From positions 1 through 34,304 of the forward strand of contig CAJWCW010000010.1 of NCBI GenBank assembly GCA_913030615.1: DNA of 34,304 nt, written 5' to 3'. Below are positions 1 through 8,960 of this stretch, one piece after another; within the stretch, counting starts at the first letter, position 1; the number at the start of each line of letters is the position of its first letter. The stretch is from an uncultured Gammaproteobacteria bacterium (GTDB taxonomy: Bacteria > Pseudomonadota > Gammaproteobacteria > Pseudomonadales > Azotimanducaceae). The position numbers and the translations under genes are program-made. The notes below the pieces were generated by a model. The model was given only the letters and a program-made list of their open reading frames with translations. It had not been told where the DNA came from and ran no database searches.

Positions 1-80
1 ACATCCCCGGTCGCCTCATCGGTATCTCCATCGGCCAAGACGCCTTCAACCTCGCCGAAGAATACTTTAGTAACGAATAA
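1..80 (+). CDS. C-terminal end of an unrecognised protein (5' truncated)
   Basis: An open frame enters from the left edge and stops at TAA 78-80, leaving 25 residues that end in AEEYFSNE. The frame is read from position 3. The tail is too short to assign a family. It converges with the minus-strand gene ending at 104, with only 23 bases between them and no clear terminator hairpin. It could also be a chance open frame, but the codon usage looks coding (C or G at many third positions). Confidence 0.5.
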   Translation, partial: IPGRLIGISIGQDAFNLAEEYFSNE

Positions 81-103
81 CACTGCCTCGGATCTACGGA
101 GTC

Positions 104-760
104 TTACTCGTTCGTACTTCCACGGTCTCCTCGGATTACTTTAGGTAATACCCGCAAGGTTTCTTCGTACACTTCATTGACCACATTGTTATAAAGGTCA
201 TTATCTCGTAATCGACAAACAACCTGCTGTTCGGCAAGCGTGCAGTAGCCCCAGAGATCTTTCATAGCCTCTAATTTCGCTCGCCGGGCAATCTCGTTCG
301 ATTCGACCGCAACATGAATCGTCATTTTCCAGAGCCTTGGTGGAGCCTCAGGCGTGTAATAAAACCTGAATCCAATAAATGGCTCGTATTCCGATGGATC
401 GATTAAGCCCAGCGCCGCTTGAGCGTGGACATCGAATTCATCACACTTTTCCTCCGGTGTACTCACCGTGTATGGGGCTCCGGTTTGTTCGTGAAAACGT
501 GTTATCTCACCGTCCGGAATACCTAGCGCAACGCAAACTTCGTCAACCGTCATGCCGGACGTAAACCCCATGAACTTGAACGTCTGATTTTGCGCCGGAA
601 GAACCAACGTCGGACGGGCGAAAGCAACAACACCGACGCACGCGAGTATGACGAGAAATGTCGTTCTGACGGCTGAGATTTTGCGACGCTCGCAACCGTT
701 AACCTTGGACGGTAGAAAACGTGCAACTAGACAACTTTCCCCTGGATGTGATCTCAGCAT
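104..760 (-). CDS. Secreted or membrane-anchored hypothetical protein, 218 aa
   Basis: No family is recognised with confidence. A hydrophobic segment at about residues 34-48 follows a basic stretch (CERRK), consistent with a signal peptide or N-terminal anchor, although the 30-residue n-region is long and the true start may differ. After it comes a GMTVDEVCVALGIPDG-like stretch (about 69-84), which resembles the 'GMT..EV...LG.PD' opening of BamE/SmpA-like small periplasmic folds; this is only a weak resemblance. Several cysteines (C76, C106 and others) could form disulfides. It lies 28 bases downstream of the SnoaL-like gene on the same strand and is probably the last gene of that transcription unit. 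No strong ribosome binding site is visible before the ATG at 760. Confidence 0.68.
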   Translation of the reverse strand: MLRSHPGESCLVARFLPSKVNGCERRKISAVRTTFLVILACVGVVAFARPTLVLPAQNQTFKFMGFTSGMTVDEVCVALGIPDGEITRFHEQTGAPYTVSTPEEKCDEFDVHAQAALGLIDPSEYEPFIGFRFYYTPEAPPRLWKMTIHVAVESNEIARRAKLEAMKDLWGYCTLAEQQVVCRLRDNDLYNNVVNEVYEETLRVLPKVIRGDRGSTNE

Positions 761-788
761 GGTTTAGGTTGTCCGTTAGCGAGACTTT

Positions 789-1223
789 CTAGGTGGTGTC
801 ACGTCGAAACGCCATGTGCAATACACGGGATTTGAACCGCCAGCCATCACTCGTACGCATAAACACATCCTGATAATGCCCGATGCCAAATGGTCCATCG
901 AGCTTGACTGGGCCAGAAAGTGTGCTCTCCGGACCAACGTGCCGGTACAACGTGAGATACGAAATCCCGTTAGCCTCGTCACGGTTGATGACATTAATGA
1001 AGATGTTCGTCAGCACGTGCCGAGAACGTAATTCATCAGGTCTTCGTTTCAGTGAAGCTGCGATAGCTGCTCTTCCTTGAAGACGCACCCCAGCTTCCAA
1101 AGTCCCTTCTTCAAGGAACAAATTGGAAAATTCATCATAATCACGAAAATCGACCGCGCGCGCGTATGCAATCGACAGGGCCTCACAGTCCTGCCTAATA
1201 ATCCTTCTTTCGGCGTCATCCAA
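789..1223 (-). CDS. SnoaL-like / NTF2-like fold protein, 144 aa
   Basis: The length and pattern match the SnoaL-like (SnoaL_4 type) cone-shaped alpha+beta family. An N-terminal helix pair (DCEALSIAYARAVDFRDYDEF) leads into NLFLEEGTLE, and the C-terminal strands end in DGWRFKSRVLHMAF, where 'DGWR(F/I)..R' is typical. Members include small isomerases, dehydratases and hydroxylase accessory proteins, often encoded with ring- or steroid-degrading enzymes. The precise reaction cannot be told. The reading frame begins with TTG at 1223, eight bases after the stop of the upstream propeller gene, and no in-frame ATG fits the family length better. The tight spacing suggests co-transcription and translational coupling with the heme-c/propeller gene. 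Confident for the fold, not for the activity. Confidence 0.84.
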   Translation of the reverse strand: MDDAERRIIRQDCEALSIAYARAVDFRDYDEFSNLFLEEGTLEAGVRLQGRAAIAASLKRRPDELRSRHVLTNIFINVINRDEANGISYLTLYRHVGPESTLSGPVKLDGPFGIGHYQDVFMRTSDGWRFKSRVLHMAFRRDTT

Positions 1224-1231
1224 AAATCGGC

Positions 1232-3322
1232 CTAGTCTGCCAATGGATGCGGGCGTATTTGAAAGCGTACGATTTCGCTCGTCATACCTCGACCCCCTTC
1301 GTTATGCCAAATCACGACGCTGTTATTACTTGCCCATACACCCCGGCCCTTCCAACCAGCCTCGGGATCGTCGATCCGTCCGTCTAAGCCTCGTGTATAG
1401 AACCCAAGGGGGTAGGGAACTCGCAACGTGACCATCTCAGAGCTTTCTGGCAACCACGCAATCAGCGAATCCGAAGTCGTTCCGTTGGCAATAGGAACGT
1501 TGGAACCGAGACCAAGAGTGTCGAATTGATCGACCCATATGTAGTAGTGGAAATCTGCGTTGCCCGCGGCCGCAACCCCCTTCATCTGAGGGCCAGGTGT
1601 CGAGTGGAGGGACCATCCTTCTGGGCAGTGTTGACCTGTCGCCGCCGGTCCATTCAACACTTTGCACTTGCTACGATCGAAGCTCGCAATATGTCCACTG
1701 CCACCAAGCGCAGTCCAGATAATTCCGTTGCGGTCAATATCGATTCCTCTTGGACCATGTCCCCACTTTGACGCAGGGACGGCATCCGTACCGAACGGAG
1801 GTTGATACTGTTCAGTTAAGCACGTCTTCGGGTCGAGGCGCAGGATCTGGCCGGGAACCATGTTGGGGTAGGGGCGGGTAAACCATACCGAACCATCTGC
1901 CGGATTAGGGATGATTCCATACGCGAAACCAGTCACACGTTTATCTTTCGTGGGATCAATCGGATCGTTGGGGCCGACATATTCACCAACCTGGCCGTCA
2001 CCACTGGTGTCCAATATAGTGGGACACCACCCTTGCGACGCACGTTCGTCGTGCGTCTCGTCAAACTTCTTGGTATCCAACCAACCCACGACGTTCATGT
2101 CGCCGCTGGACCAAAGGGTGTTGCCATCGTCGTGGGCGAATTGCAGATGATGCGTGGAGTAACACGTATCAATTAATACAAATTCCTCCGCATCGACGTC
2201 AAAGTAGGAAAGTTGTCGACCGCTATTTTTCAGCGGAAATTGCTGCACCGACGGATGGTCCGACTCAGAGCACCATTTCGAATTCTTGTTGCGTCGGATG
2301 CTGGATGTCATCCAAACCCGATTTTGGTCATCCATCATGGGGTTGTGCGGATTCGAAGGGCCACCGCCAACATACGACGTATTGGATCCACCGGCTTCTC
2401 TCATTGGAATGGTAAGTTCACGAGATTGATTCTTCAGAGGATCAGTGATCGTTAATCGACCTTGCGTTTGCGCCACACCGAAGATCTGACCGTCAGGATA
2501 AAGTTCTGGATTTCGCTTGTCCGTCGAAACGTTGTCATGAATGAAACCGTCGGGGTTAGACCAGCCCCACTGCGTGAGGACCAGATTTTGTTGAATTCCG
2601 TCAGGACGTGGTGGAGGTTCCGGAACTTCCCCAGCCATTATCCGATCAGTCCAATCGGCAAACACATCAACTGCCCGCTTTCGTCCTAATTGGTACATGG
2701 GCCCGATCATCGAGCCACGACCCATTTGCAACCGCTGGTCCCAGGCGTGCCGCGTGGAATCAAAGTCCGCCGGCTCGGGGACTTCGCGAGTCGCGAGATT
2801 TCCCATTTGGTGGCAAAGCTGACAACCATCTTTTAACCGGTCGACCCATTGCGCCTGGTTCAAAATTCGCGGACTAATGCCGTTACCTTGATCACCGGTC
2901 CCAGGAAATTCGCTTGCCTTGGGTACGTCCAATAGTGAATACCAGTAGTTGGCGGGATAATTTTGCGCCGCCTTCCGGGCTGTTTCCGCCACCGACGCAT
3001 TAATTGTCAGGCGGTCGCCTGGCCGAGCTGATTCCTTATAGGAGTCGTCGATACCGTAGCCTCTCGACCACACCTCGTAGTTCGCGTCAGGTAGGTCTGG
3101 AATAAGAAAACGCCCGTCATCATCGGTCACAACGATCTTACGAAACGTCGTTTGCAGATCCCTGGCTTCGGCGATGACCCAGACGCCGGCTTCACCACCC
3201 TCCGGACCTCGAATCACCCCATCGATATCATCAAGACCAAACGCGACGGAGAAGCTGAAGGTCGAGAGGATCGAAACGGCTATAGGTAACAGAGTTCGAT
3301 TCGAATACGTGCAAGTGTCCAT
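1232..3322 (-). CDS. Secreted regulatory-like domain / heme-c / beta-propeller protein
   Basis: A 696-residue exported protein. A signal peptide (about 1-30, hydrophobic LLPIAVSILSTFSFSVAFG) is followed by a carboxypeptidase-regulatory-like beta-sandwich (about 33-110; 'DDDGRFLIPDLPDANYEVW' is characteristic). A single CxxCH heme-c motif lies at C167-C170-H171, in a stretch resembling small cytochrome domains. The rest (about 250-690) contains repeated WTR/G, 'D.NG.IW' and 'P.DGSVWF' motifs expected of a streptogramin-lyase (Vgb)-like or SMP-30-like propeller. The start is placed at ATG 3322 because GAAGG lies 8 bases upstream; a GTG at 3328 is also in frame but too close to that site. It lies 112 bases after the amidohydrolase start-to-stop unit and directly before the SnoaL gene. 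Likely periplasmic; possibly a heme-linked dehydrogenase or lyase, but the activity is unknown. Confidence 0.85.
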   Translation of the reverse strand: MDTCTYSNRTLLPIAVSILSTFSFSVAFGLDDIDGVIRGPEGGEAGVWVIAEARDLQTTFRKIVVTDDDGRFLIPDLPDANYEVWSRGYGIDDSYKESARPGDRLTINASVAETARKAAQNYPANYWYSLLDVPKASEFPGTGDQGNGISPRILNQAQWVDRLKDGCQLCHQMGNLATREVPEPADFDSTRHAWDQRLQMGRGSMIGPMYQLGRKRAVDVFADWTDRIMAGEVPEPPPRPDGIQQNLVLTQWGWSNPDGFIHDNVSTDKRNPELYPDGQIFGVAQTQGRLTITDPLKNQSRELTIPMREAGGSNTSYVGGGPSNPHNPMMDDQNRVWMTSSIRRNKNSKWCSESDHPSVQQFPLKNSGRQLSYFDVDAEEFVLIDTCYSTHHLQFAHDDGNTLWSSGDMNVVGWLDTKKFDETHDERASQGWCPTILDTSGDGQVGEYVGPNDPIDPTKDKRVTGFAYGIIPNPADGSVWFTRPYPNMVPGQILRLDPKTCLTEQYQPPFGTDAVPASKWGHGPRGIDIDRNGIIWTALGGSGHIASFDRSKCKVLNGPAATGQHCPEGWSLHSTPGPQMKGVAAAGNADFHYYIWVDQFDTLGLGSNVPIANGTTSDSLIAWLPESSEMVTLRVPYPLGFYTRGLDGRIDDPEAGWKGRGVWASNNSVVIWHNEGGRGMTSEIVRFQIRPHPLAD

Positions 3323-3433
3323 GTACACAACCTTCGCGCAGATTTTCTCGCAAAGATCATATACCCAGATTATCCGAAACGCTCAGGCCCAACCGGCCCC
3401 GATTACACGAACATTGCCAACGATATTGTTCGG

Positions 3434-5143
3434 TTACACAGTCGAAGCCAATGGACCTCGAAGTAATTTACCTGGCGTAGCACCTGTATGGACATTGTCT
3501 CGAAGCAACGTTTGGCCATTTACCACGGTTGCGAGTATTCCAGTCGCTGTTTGTTTCAGGCGCGTGGCGCCGGCGGGGAGATCATGAACCACTTCTGGCA
3601 TGTTGGGTGCAATGTTTTTAGGGTCAAATACCGTTATATCAGCGGCGAGCCCCTTTCGTAGCAACCCACGGTCGTGAAATCCCCAATGATTTGCGGGTTC
3701 GAACGTAACCATACGAACCGCCTCTTCGAGGGTGAGCTCTTGTTTTTCGCGAACCCACTGGCTAAAGACATTGGTCTGCAACGATGAATCCATGATTTGA
3801 GAAACGTGGGCTCCGGAATCCGAGAACGTGACGACCGATCGGGGATGCTTCATCATTTCCAAAACGTCGCTATCAATTTCATTGTTGATCGGCATCCGGA
3901 AAAGCGCTTTAAGGTCACTGGCGACCGCGATGTCGATCAATGCTTCCGCCGGAGAAGTGCCCTGGTCCTTTGCGATCGAAGCCAGACTTACATCATGACC
4001 GTCAGCCCGATCCATGTGAAAAAACCAATCCCAATCGGGCGGGTTAACCGTAGTCCCTATTTCTTCGTGGCGCTTACTCGGCGCACTGGCGATTTCGATG
4101 AGCTTTGCTCTCAGCCCGGGGTCTCGGAGTTTGGTTTTTTGCTCGGCTAGCGATAACTGGCGCAGATCTCGCCAGACGTGCCAGTTATCAAAAGGTAGAT
4201 GTGCCTCAAACGAAAACAACACGTTGAGTGAACGAGAATGCACTTGCGCGAACATCCGCCCACCGGCTTCAGCGGTTTCGTCGAGCAGGTCGAAGTAACT
4301 ACGCCAATGGTCAGGCGCACGCCGGCTCGCAAACATGCCCCAGGTAATTGGAACTCGCGACTCAACGGCAAGGTTCTTGAGGCGCTGTTGGTAGTCTCGA
4401 ATGCGATCAGGATCTCGACCAGTCGTTTCGCCCGCAATTTCAAACATCCCTGCGCCGGTCTTACCGATGGCATTCACAATGGTACGAATTTCTCTCCAAC
4501 TTCCGGCTCGACTAGCGACCGGTTTCCGATCGGACGTTTCATGATTGTGCGAACGTGACGTAGTGAATCCCATTGCCCCAGCACGAACCGCTTCCTCCGC
4601 AAGACGGGCCATGGTGGCTAATTCGTCGTCGTTGGCCTCTTCCTCAAACGCCCGCTGCCCCATCACATAAGTTCGCAGCGCGGAATGACCCATGTAGCCG
4701 GCATAATTTATCCCTTTGGGTAATCCATCGAGAACGTCCATGTATTCGGGATAGGTCTCCCAGCTCCACTTAATCCCGGCAAGCATCGCATCTCGCGCAA
4801 TATCCTCTGCTCGTTCCAGATTACGAAAAACCAAATCCGCTTCTGCTTCACGGCACGGCGCCAAAGTAAACCCACAATTGCCCATAACAACACTGGTCAC
4901 GCCGTGATAGCAGGAACATGACCCAATCGGGTCCCAAAAGATCTGGGCATCCATGTGCGTATGCCCATCCACGAAACCCGGTGAGACGACGTGCCCCTCG
5001 GCATCGATCACCTCATCCGCGTTGCTTTCTAGCCTTCCAATATGAACAATCGTTCCGTCCTTGATACCGATGTCCGCATAAAAGCCGGGGGATCCGGATC
5101 CATCGATCACCATTCCGTTCTTAATCGCGAGATCGAGCTTCAT
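3434..5143 (-). CDS. D-aminoacylase-type amidohydrolase (N-acyl-D-amino-acid deacylase family)
   Basis: A 569-residue metal-dependent amidohydrolase with the small N-terminal beta domain (1-55) and TIM barrel of the D-aminoacylase/dihydroorotase-like branch. Visible ligands are H61-x-H63 in 'DGHTHMD', C90 in 'GNCGF' (the Cys metal ligand typical of D-aminoacylases in place of a carboxylated lysine), H199/H201 in 'TSRSHNH', H302 and D442 in 'FSDSGAH'. The C-terminal segment returns to the beta domain with 'KGLAADITVFDP'. Family members cleave N-acyl-D-amino acids, but many close relatives in aquatic bacteria are only predicted, so the substrate is open. It is the first gene of the minus-strand unit and is divergent from the acyl-CoA dehydrogenase across 219 bases. 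The cytoplasmic location is inferred from the lack of a signal peptide. No strong Shine-Dalgarno is seen. Confidence 0.92.
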   Translation of the reverse strand: MKLDLAIKNGMVIDGSGSPGFYADIGIKDGTIVHIGRLESNADEVIDAEGHVVSPGFVDGHTHMDAQIFWDPIGSCSCYHGVTSVVMGNCGFTLAPCREAEADLVFRNLERAEDIARDAMLAGIKWSWETYPEYMDVLDGLPKGINYAGYMGHSALRTYVMGQRAFEEEANDDELATMARLAEEAVRAGAMGFTTSRSHNHETSDRKPVASRAGSWREIRTIVNAIGKTGAGMFEIAGETTGRDPDRIRDYQQRLKNLAVESRVPITWGMFASRRAPDHWRSYFDLLDETAEAGGRMFAQVHSRSLNVLFSFEAHLPFDNWHVWRDLRQLSLAEQKTKLRDPGLRAKLIEIASAPSKRHEEIGTTVNPPDWDWFFHMDRADGHDVSLASIAKDQGTSPAEALIDIAVASDLKALFRMPINNEIDSDVLEMMKHPRSVVTFSDSGAHVSQIMDSSLQTNVFSQWVREKQELTLEEAVRMVTFEPANHWGFHDRGLLRKGLAADITVFDPKNIAPNMPEVVHDLPAGATRLKQTATGILATVVNGQTLLRDNVHTGATPGKLLRGPLASTV

Positions 5144-5362
5144 GACACAGCCATCTATAGGGACGTTGCAACGATCCTACCCGCACCGTTTTGTCATAGG
5201 AAGCCAGCTCGTTATTCATATTGACTGCCGTCTCCGTTTACCCCGAGACAGCACCTCTGTACTTCAGGGTTAGACCGCGCGATGATTTTGGACGGATTGT
5301 TCGCCGCGCGACCCATTCGCGTACGTACGAGTCATCGGCTTATCGATAATCGAGGGAACAGC

Positions 5363-6532
5363 ATGAGTGATATCACCGCTTTTCGAGACGAAGTTCGCAA
5401 TTGGCTAGAAGAGTATTGTCCGGAGGGTGCTCGGGCCGGAGCGTCCGGTGAGACAGGCGACGCCATGCAACAATGGCGAGATGCCTTGATTGAACAAGGT
5501 TGGACCGTGCCGCTGTGGCCCAAAGAGTACGGTGGTGGCGGCTTAGATCGGGCCCAAGCAAGGGTGCTCGCCGAAGAGCTCGGGAGGATAAGGGCTCGTC
5601 CAGCCATTATGGGAGGCATGGGGACGGGCATGCTTGGTCCAACGTTGTTGGAGTACGGTACCGAGGAACAAAAAAAGCGACATCTAATTCCTATCACGCG
5701 CGGTGAAACACGTTGGTGCCAAGGTTATAGCGAGCCAGGTGCCGGTTCAGATCTTGCTGGCCTACAGACCAAGGCTGTCGATAAAGGCGATCATTTCCTC
5801 ATCAACGGTCAAAAGATTTGGACGTCCGGAGCGCAGTTTGCCAATCGGATGTTTGCATTGGTTCGGACAGACCCAGACGCACCGAAGCACGAAGGTATCA
5901 GTTTCGTGCTATTGGACATGGATCAGCCTGGCGTCACCGTCAAACCCATACGAACGATCGGAGGAAATTCGCCCTTTAACGAAGTTTTCTTCGACGACGC
6001 GATAGCGCAGAAAGAAGATCTCATCGGCGAACTTAACCACGGCTGGACCGTTGGTAAACGACTGCTCCAGCACGAGCGCTCTGGACAAGGTGGGTTGGGA
6101 GGCGTTGGTGGTAATCGTCAGTCACCTCGTACTTTTGCTCTCGCCGATACCGCAAAGCAATATCGAGGTGAGAAAGAAGGTCGTATCGAAGACGCCGCTG
6201 TCCGCGATCGGGTACTGACCATAGGCATGAATCAAACTGCATTGCAGCTAACACAACGTCGAGTCATGGCCGAAAACCGCGGTGGCGAGACCATGAGCTT
6301 CGCGACCTCTATCTTTAAGTATGTCAGCACCAATCTTACCCAGGAATTAACCGACCTCCGCACGCAAATGATGGGTACCCAAGGCATTGGCTGGGAGGGC
6401 GATTCGTTCGACCGAACAGAGTTGGACACGACCCGAGGTTGGCTAGGTTCTCGAGCAATGACTATATATGGCGGAAGCAACGAGATTCAGCTCAATATCA
6501 TTGCTAAACGGGTACTCGATTTACCCGATTAG
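5363..6532 (+). CDS. Acyl-CoA dehydrogenase family protein
   Basis: A 389-residue FAD-dependent acyl-CoA dehydrogenase that would introduce an alpha,beta double bond into an acyl-CoA. Visible are the N-terminal helical domain, the FAD/substrate signature 'GYSEPGAGSDLAGLQT' (121-136), 'IWTSGA' (152-157), and the C-terminal 'IYGGSNEIQ' helix (368-376). The start is ATG 5363, with GAGGGA five bases upstream; the frame stays open to 5282 but without a better site. The residue matching the catalytic Glu of medium-chain enzymes (YEGT) is Gly370 here, as in many dehydrogenases acting on branched or polycyclic acyl-CoAs, so the base must lie elsewhere or the substrate differ. It heads a plus-strand run with the hydrolase and P450, which suggests degradation of a hydrophobic or terpenoid-like compound (inference). 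Confidence 0.95.
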   Translation: MSDITAFRDEVRNWLEEYCPEGARAGASGETGDAMQQWRDALIEQGWTVPLWPKEYGGGGLDRAQARVLAEELGRIRARPAIMGGMGTGMLGPTLLEYGTEEQKKRHLIPITRGETRWCQGYSEPGAGSDLAGLQTKAVDKGDHFLINGQKIWTSGAQFANRMFALVRTDPDAPKHEGISFVLLDMDQPGVTVKPIRTIGGNSPFNEVFFDDAIAQKEDLIGELNHGWTVGKRLLQHERSGQGGLGGVGGNRQSPRTFALADTAKQYRGEKEGRIEDAAVRDRVLTIGMNQTALQLTQRRVMAENRGGETMSFATSIFKYVSTNLTQELTDLRTQMMGTQGIGWEGDSFDRTELDTTRGWLGSRAMTIYGGSNEIQLNIIAKRVLDLPD

Positions 6533-6673
6533 TTTCGTCTTGATGTCGTCACTGGCATCCGACACAACCACACTTTACGGGCTCGTATGAATCGGACCCA
6601 AATAGGATCTGTCATGGATCCACCGATACCCAAGGCCATACAATGACAATGGGTAAATACCAAGGAACTCGTC

Positions 6674-7519
6674 GTGACCATCGTAGAAAGCCAAATCGAA
6701 ATCAATTCCTTCACCTTTGATGTACGGTCATCGGGCGACGAAGGAGAGCTCGTCATTTTGCTCCATGGATTTCCGGAGACGTCCCATATGTGGATCCCAC
6801 TACTGGAACACTTGGGCTCGAACGGTTATCGCGTAATCGCCCCCGACTTGAGAGGCTACAGCAGGGGAGCGAGGCCCGAAGGCGCAGAGAATTATAGCTA
6901 CACAACTATGGTAGACGATGTACTCGGCATTGCTGAGGCCTTCGATAGTGAACGTTTCCATCTTGTCGGGCACGACCATGGTGCGGGCCTAGGCTGGTTC
7001 GTCGCAGGAACTCACGATAATCGTATTGCAAGCTGGTCAGCGCTTTCCGTACCGCACATCGACGCGTTCGGTAACGCTATAGCGACCAATCCAGAACAGT
7101 CGGAGCGAAGCCAATACATCTTGTTTTTTCAACAAGAGGGCGCTGCAGAAAAGACCTTGTCCGATAACGATTACGGCGGATTGAAAGCCGTTTGGAACCA
7201 ATCGTCGCCGGAGCAAGTCGAAGAATACCTGCGTGTATTTCGCCAACCCGGAGCGCTCACGGGTGCGTTGAATTGGTATCGGGGTATCACCGTGGCCGGG
7301 GAAGGACGACAACCCATCGGCGACGTGTCAGTACCGACCATCCTAATTTGGGGCAACCAGGACCAAGCCATCGGAAGGCCAGGTGTGGAGGCCACGCCGC
7401 CTCTCATGTCCGGTCCGTATCGATTGATTGAGCTCGACGTTGGACATTGGTTGATACAAGAAGCCGAGACCCAGGTGGTACGCGAAATCACCGACCATAT
7501 AAGGGCCTTTCCCGTATAG
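6674..7519 (+). CDS. Alpha/beta hydrolase with Asp nucleophile (epoxide hydrolase / dehalogenase-like)
   Basis: 281 residues of the alpha/beta-hydrolase fold. The oxyanion motif 'HGFPE' is at 31-35, the nucleophile elbow 'GHDHGA' at 99-104 with D101, the acid is D230 in 'IWGNQDQ' and the base H258 in 'DVGHW'. An Asp rather than Ser nucleophile places it with epoxide hydrolases, haloalkane dehalogenases and fluoroacetate dehalogenases; HGFPE is most usual in epoxide hydrolases. The cap domain is about residues 130-210. The start is GTG 6674 with AAGGAA six bases upstream. It ends 22 bases before the P450, so P450 epoxidation followed by hydrolysis is an attractive functional pairing (inference). 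Cytoplasmic: no signal peptide. Confidence 0.92.
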   Translation: MTIVESQIEINSFTFDVRSSGDEGELVILLHGFPETSHMWIPLLEHLGSNGYRVIAPDLRGYSRGARPEGAENYSYTTMVDDVLGIAEAFDSERFHLVGHDHGAGLGWFVAGTHDNRIASWSALSVPHIDAFGNAIATNPEQSERSQYILFFQQEGAAEKTLSDNDYGGLKAVWNQSSPEQVEEYLRVFRQPGALTGALNWYRGITVAGEGRQPIGDVSVPTILIWGNQDQAIGRPGVEATPPLMSGPYRLIELDVGHWLIQEAETQVVREITDHIRAFPV

Positions 7520-7541
7520 GCGCCTGTTAAGGAGTGCTGGC

Positions 7542-8867
7542 ATGAGCTATCAATTCAGTGACGAACACGTCATTTCACCCAAAATTTATGGCGAGAATGG
7601 CCACCCGCTTGAAGCATTTGCTTGGCTGCGTTCGAACGACCCTGTCCACTGGACGGAAGCGCAAGACTTTCATCCTTTCTGGGCTATTACCAAACATGAG
7701 GACATCGGTTTTATTGAGCGTCAACCCGAGCTCTTTGCAAGCGAACCACGCCCCATCCTTATGCCCGATAGAGGTTCGCCCGAAATACGTCAGGAAATGA
7801 TGGCTCAAATCTTTGAGAAATTACGGGACGCGCCAAAACTCATGGAGGTTTTGGCGGCCTCTGATGCCCGCGGACTAGTCAGATCGCTCGTACAAATGGA
7901 TCCCCCAGATCATCCAAAGTACCGAGCCTTGGTACAACCCTGGTTCACGCCATCCAATTTGAAAGGACTTGAAGAACGCTTACACAACATCACGCGAGAA
8001 ATTCTCGACGACATGGCTGGTGACGGTTCGAGCCGCGATCTAGATTTCGTGCAAGATGTCGCGGTATTTCCACCGTTGCGATTAATCGCGGCGTTATTAG
8101 GCGTTCCCCGTGAAGACGAATGGCGCATCCTGAGGCTAACCAATGAATTATTTGCGGGCGACGACCCGGAGATGAAGCGCGTCGGAGACGATCCGCTATC
8201 TTTAATTGACACGATCAAAGATATCTATGCGTATTTCACTGACATTACTGACTCTCGTCGGGCCAACCCGACCGAAGATCTTGCCAGTTACATTGCCAAC
8301 GGCAAGATCGATGGGGAATACATGCCGTACCGCGAGCTTGTCTCGTACTACACCATTGTCGCGACCGCGGGGCACGAGACTACACGCACAGCTATGGCCG
8401 GCGGCTTACTTGCTTTGCTCGAAAACCCGGATCAGATGGATCTACTTCGCGAAGGATCAACGGACATAATAAAACTCGCCGTGGAAGAGATGATTCGTTG
8501 GTCAACCCCCGTCACACAATTCTGTCGTACGGCTACGCAAGACGTGAAGTTACGTGGCAAAGATATTAGGGCGGGGGACAACTTGGGCCTATTTTACGCT
8601 TCAGCAAATCGGGACGAAGAGGTTTTCGATAAGCCGGAGACCTTCCGCGTCGATCGACAGCCCAATAAACACCTGGCCTTTGGGTTGGGTCCGCACATGT
8701 GTTTGGGCAATATCTTGGCGCGGATGGAGCTACGCATTTTCTTTGAACAATTGATCCCAAGAATTGATGAAATGGAAATCACCGGTGAACCCGATCACTT
8801 GCAAGCGAGCTTTGTCCATGGTTTGAAACATTTACCCATTCGTTATCGCCTCCGTCCCAACACATAA
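7542..8867 (+). CDS. Cytochrome P450
   Basis: 441 residues, normal length for a soluble bacterial class I P450. The I-helix oxygen-activation motif is AGHETT (276-281), the K-helix ExxR is E316-R319, and the heme loop is FGLGPHMCLG (380-389) with axial Cys387. 'MDPPDHPKYR' (119-128) is the typical C-helix region with the heme-propionate His/Arg. The start ATG is preceded by AAGGAG at seven bases. It needs ferredoxin and reductase partners, none of which is in the window. The overall pattern is like bacterial P450s acting on sterols, terpenes or fatty acyl groups, but the subfamily cannot be fixed by eye. Likely co-transcribed with the hydrolase upstream. Confidence 0.97.
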   Translation: MSYQFSDEHVISPKIYGENGHPLEAFAWLRSNDPVHWTEAQDFHPFWAITKHEDIGFIERQPELFASEPRPILMPDRGSPEIRQEMMAQIFEKLRDAPKLMEVLAASDARGLVRSLVQMDPPDHPKYRALVQPWFTPSNLKGLEERLHNITREILDDMAGDGSSRDLDFVQDVAVFPPLRLIAALLGVPREDEWRILRLTNELFAGDDPEMKRVGDDPLSLIDTIKDIYAYFTDITDSRRANPTEDLASYIANGKIDGEYMPYRELVSYYTIVATAGHETTRTAMAGGLLALLENPDQMDLLREGSTDIIKLAVEEMIRWSTPVTQFCRTATQDVKLRGKDIRAGDNLGLFYASANRDEEVFDKPETFRVDRQPNKHLAFGLGPHMCLGNILARMELRIFFEQLIPRIDEMEITGEPDHLQASFVHGLKHLPIRYRLRPNT

Positions 8868-8960
8868 TATTACAACATATCTAGATTACTCTCGTAACTA
8901 ACTAATATAGTTATAGTTTATCTTTTAACATAAAAAATAATATTCTCCTAGATTGAGTAT
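8868..8960. promoter_or_regulatory. AT-rich intergenic block upstream of TauD-type gene
   Basis: The stretch after the P450 stop is strikingly AT-rich compared with its surroundings, with a short perfect inverted repeat AACTA-ATA-TAGTT at 8900-8912 and an A-run near 8932-8937. Such blocks commonly contain promoters or binding sites of nucleoid proteins. No convincing -35/-10 pair at standard spacing could be fixed. It probably separates the P450 unit from the dioxygenase gene. Confidence 0.35.

Noticed and set aside
1437-4773. Several long plus- and minus-strand open frames inside the propeller and amidohydrolase genes
   Set aside because: They lie antisense or out of frame to genes with clear domain motifs, and lack recognisable motifs of their own.
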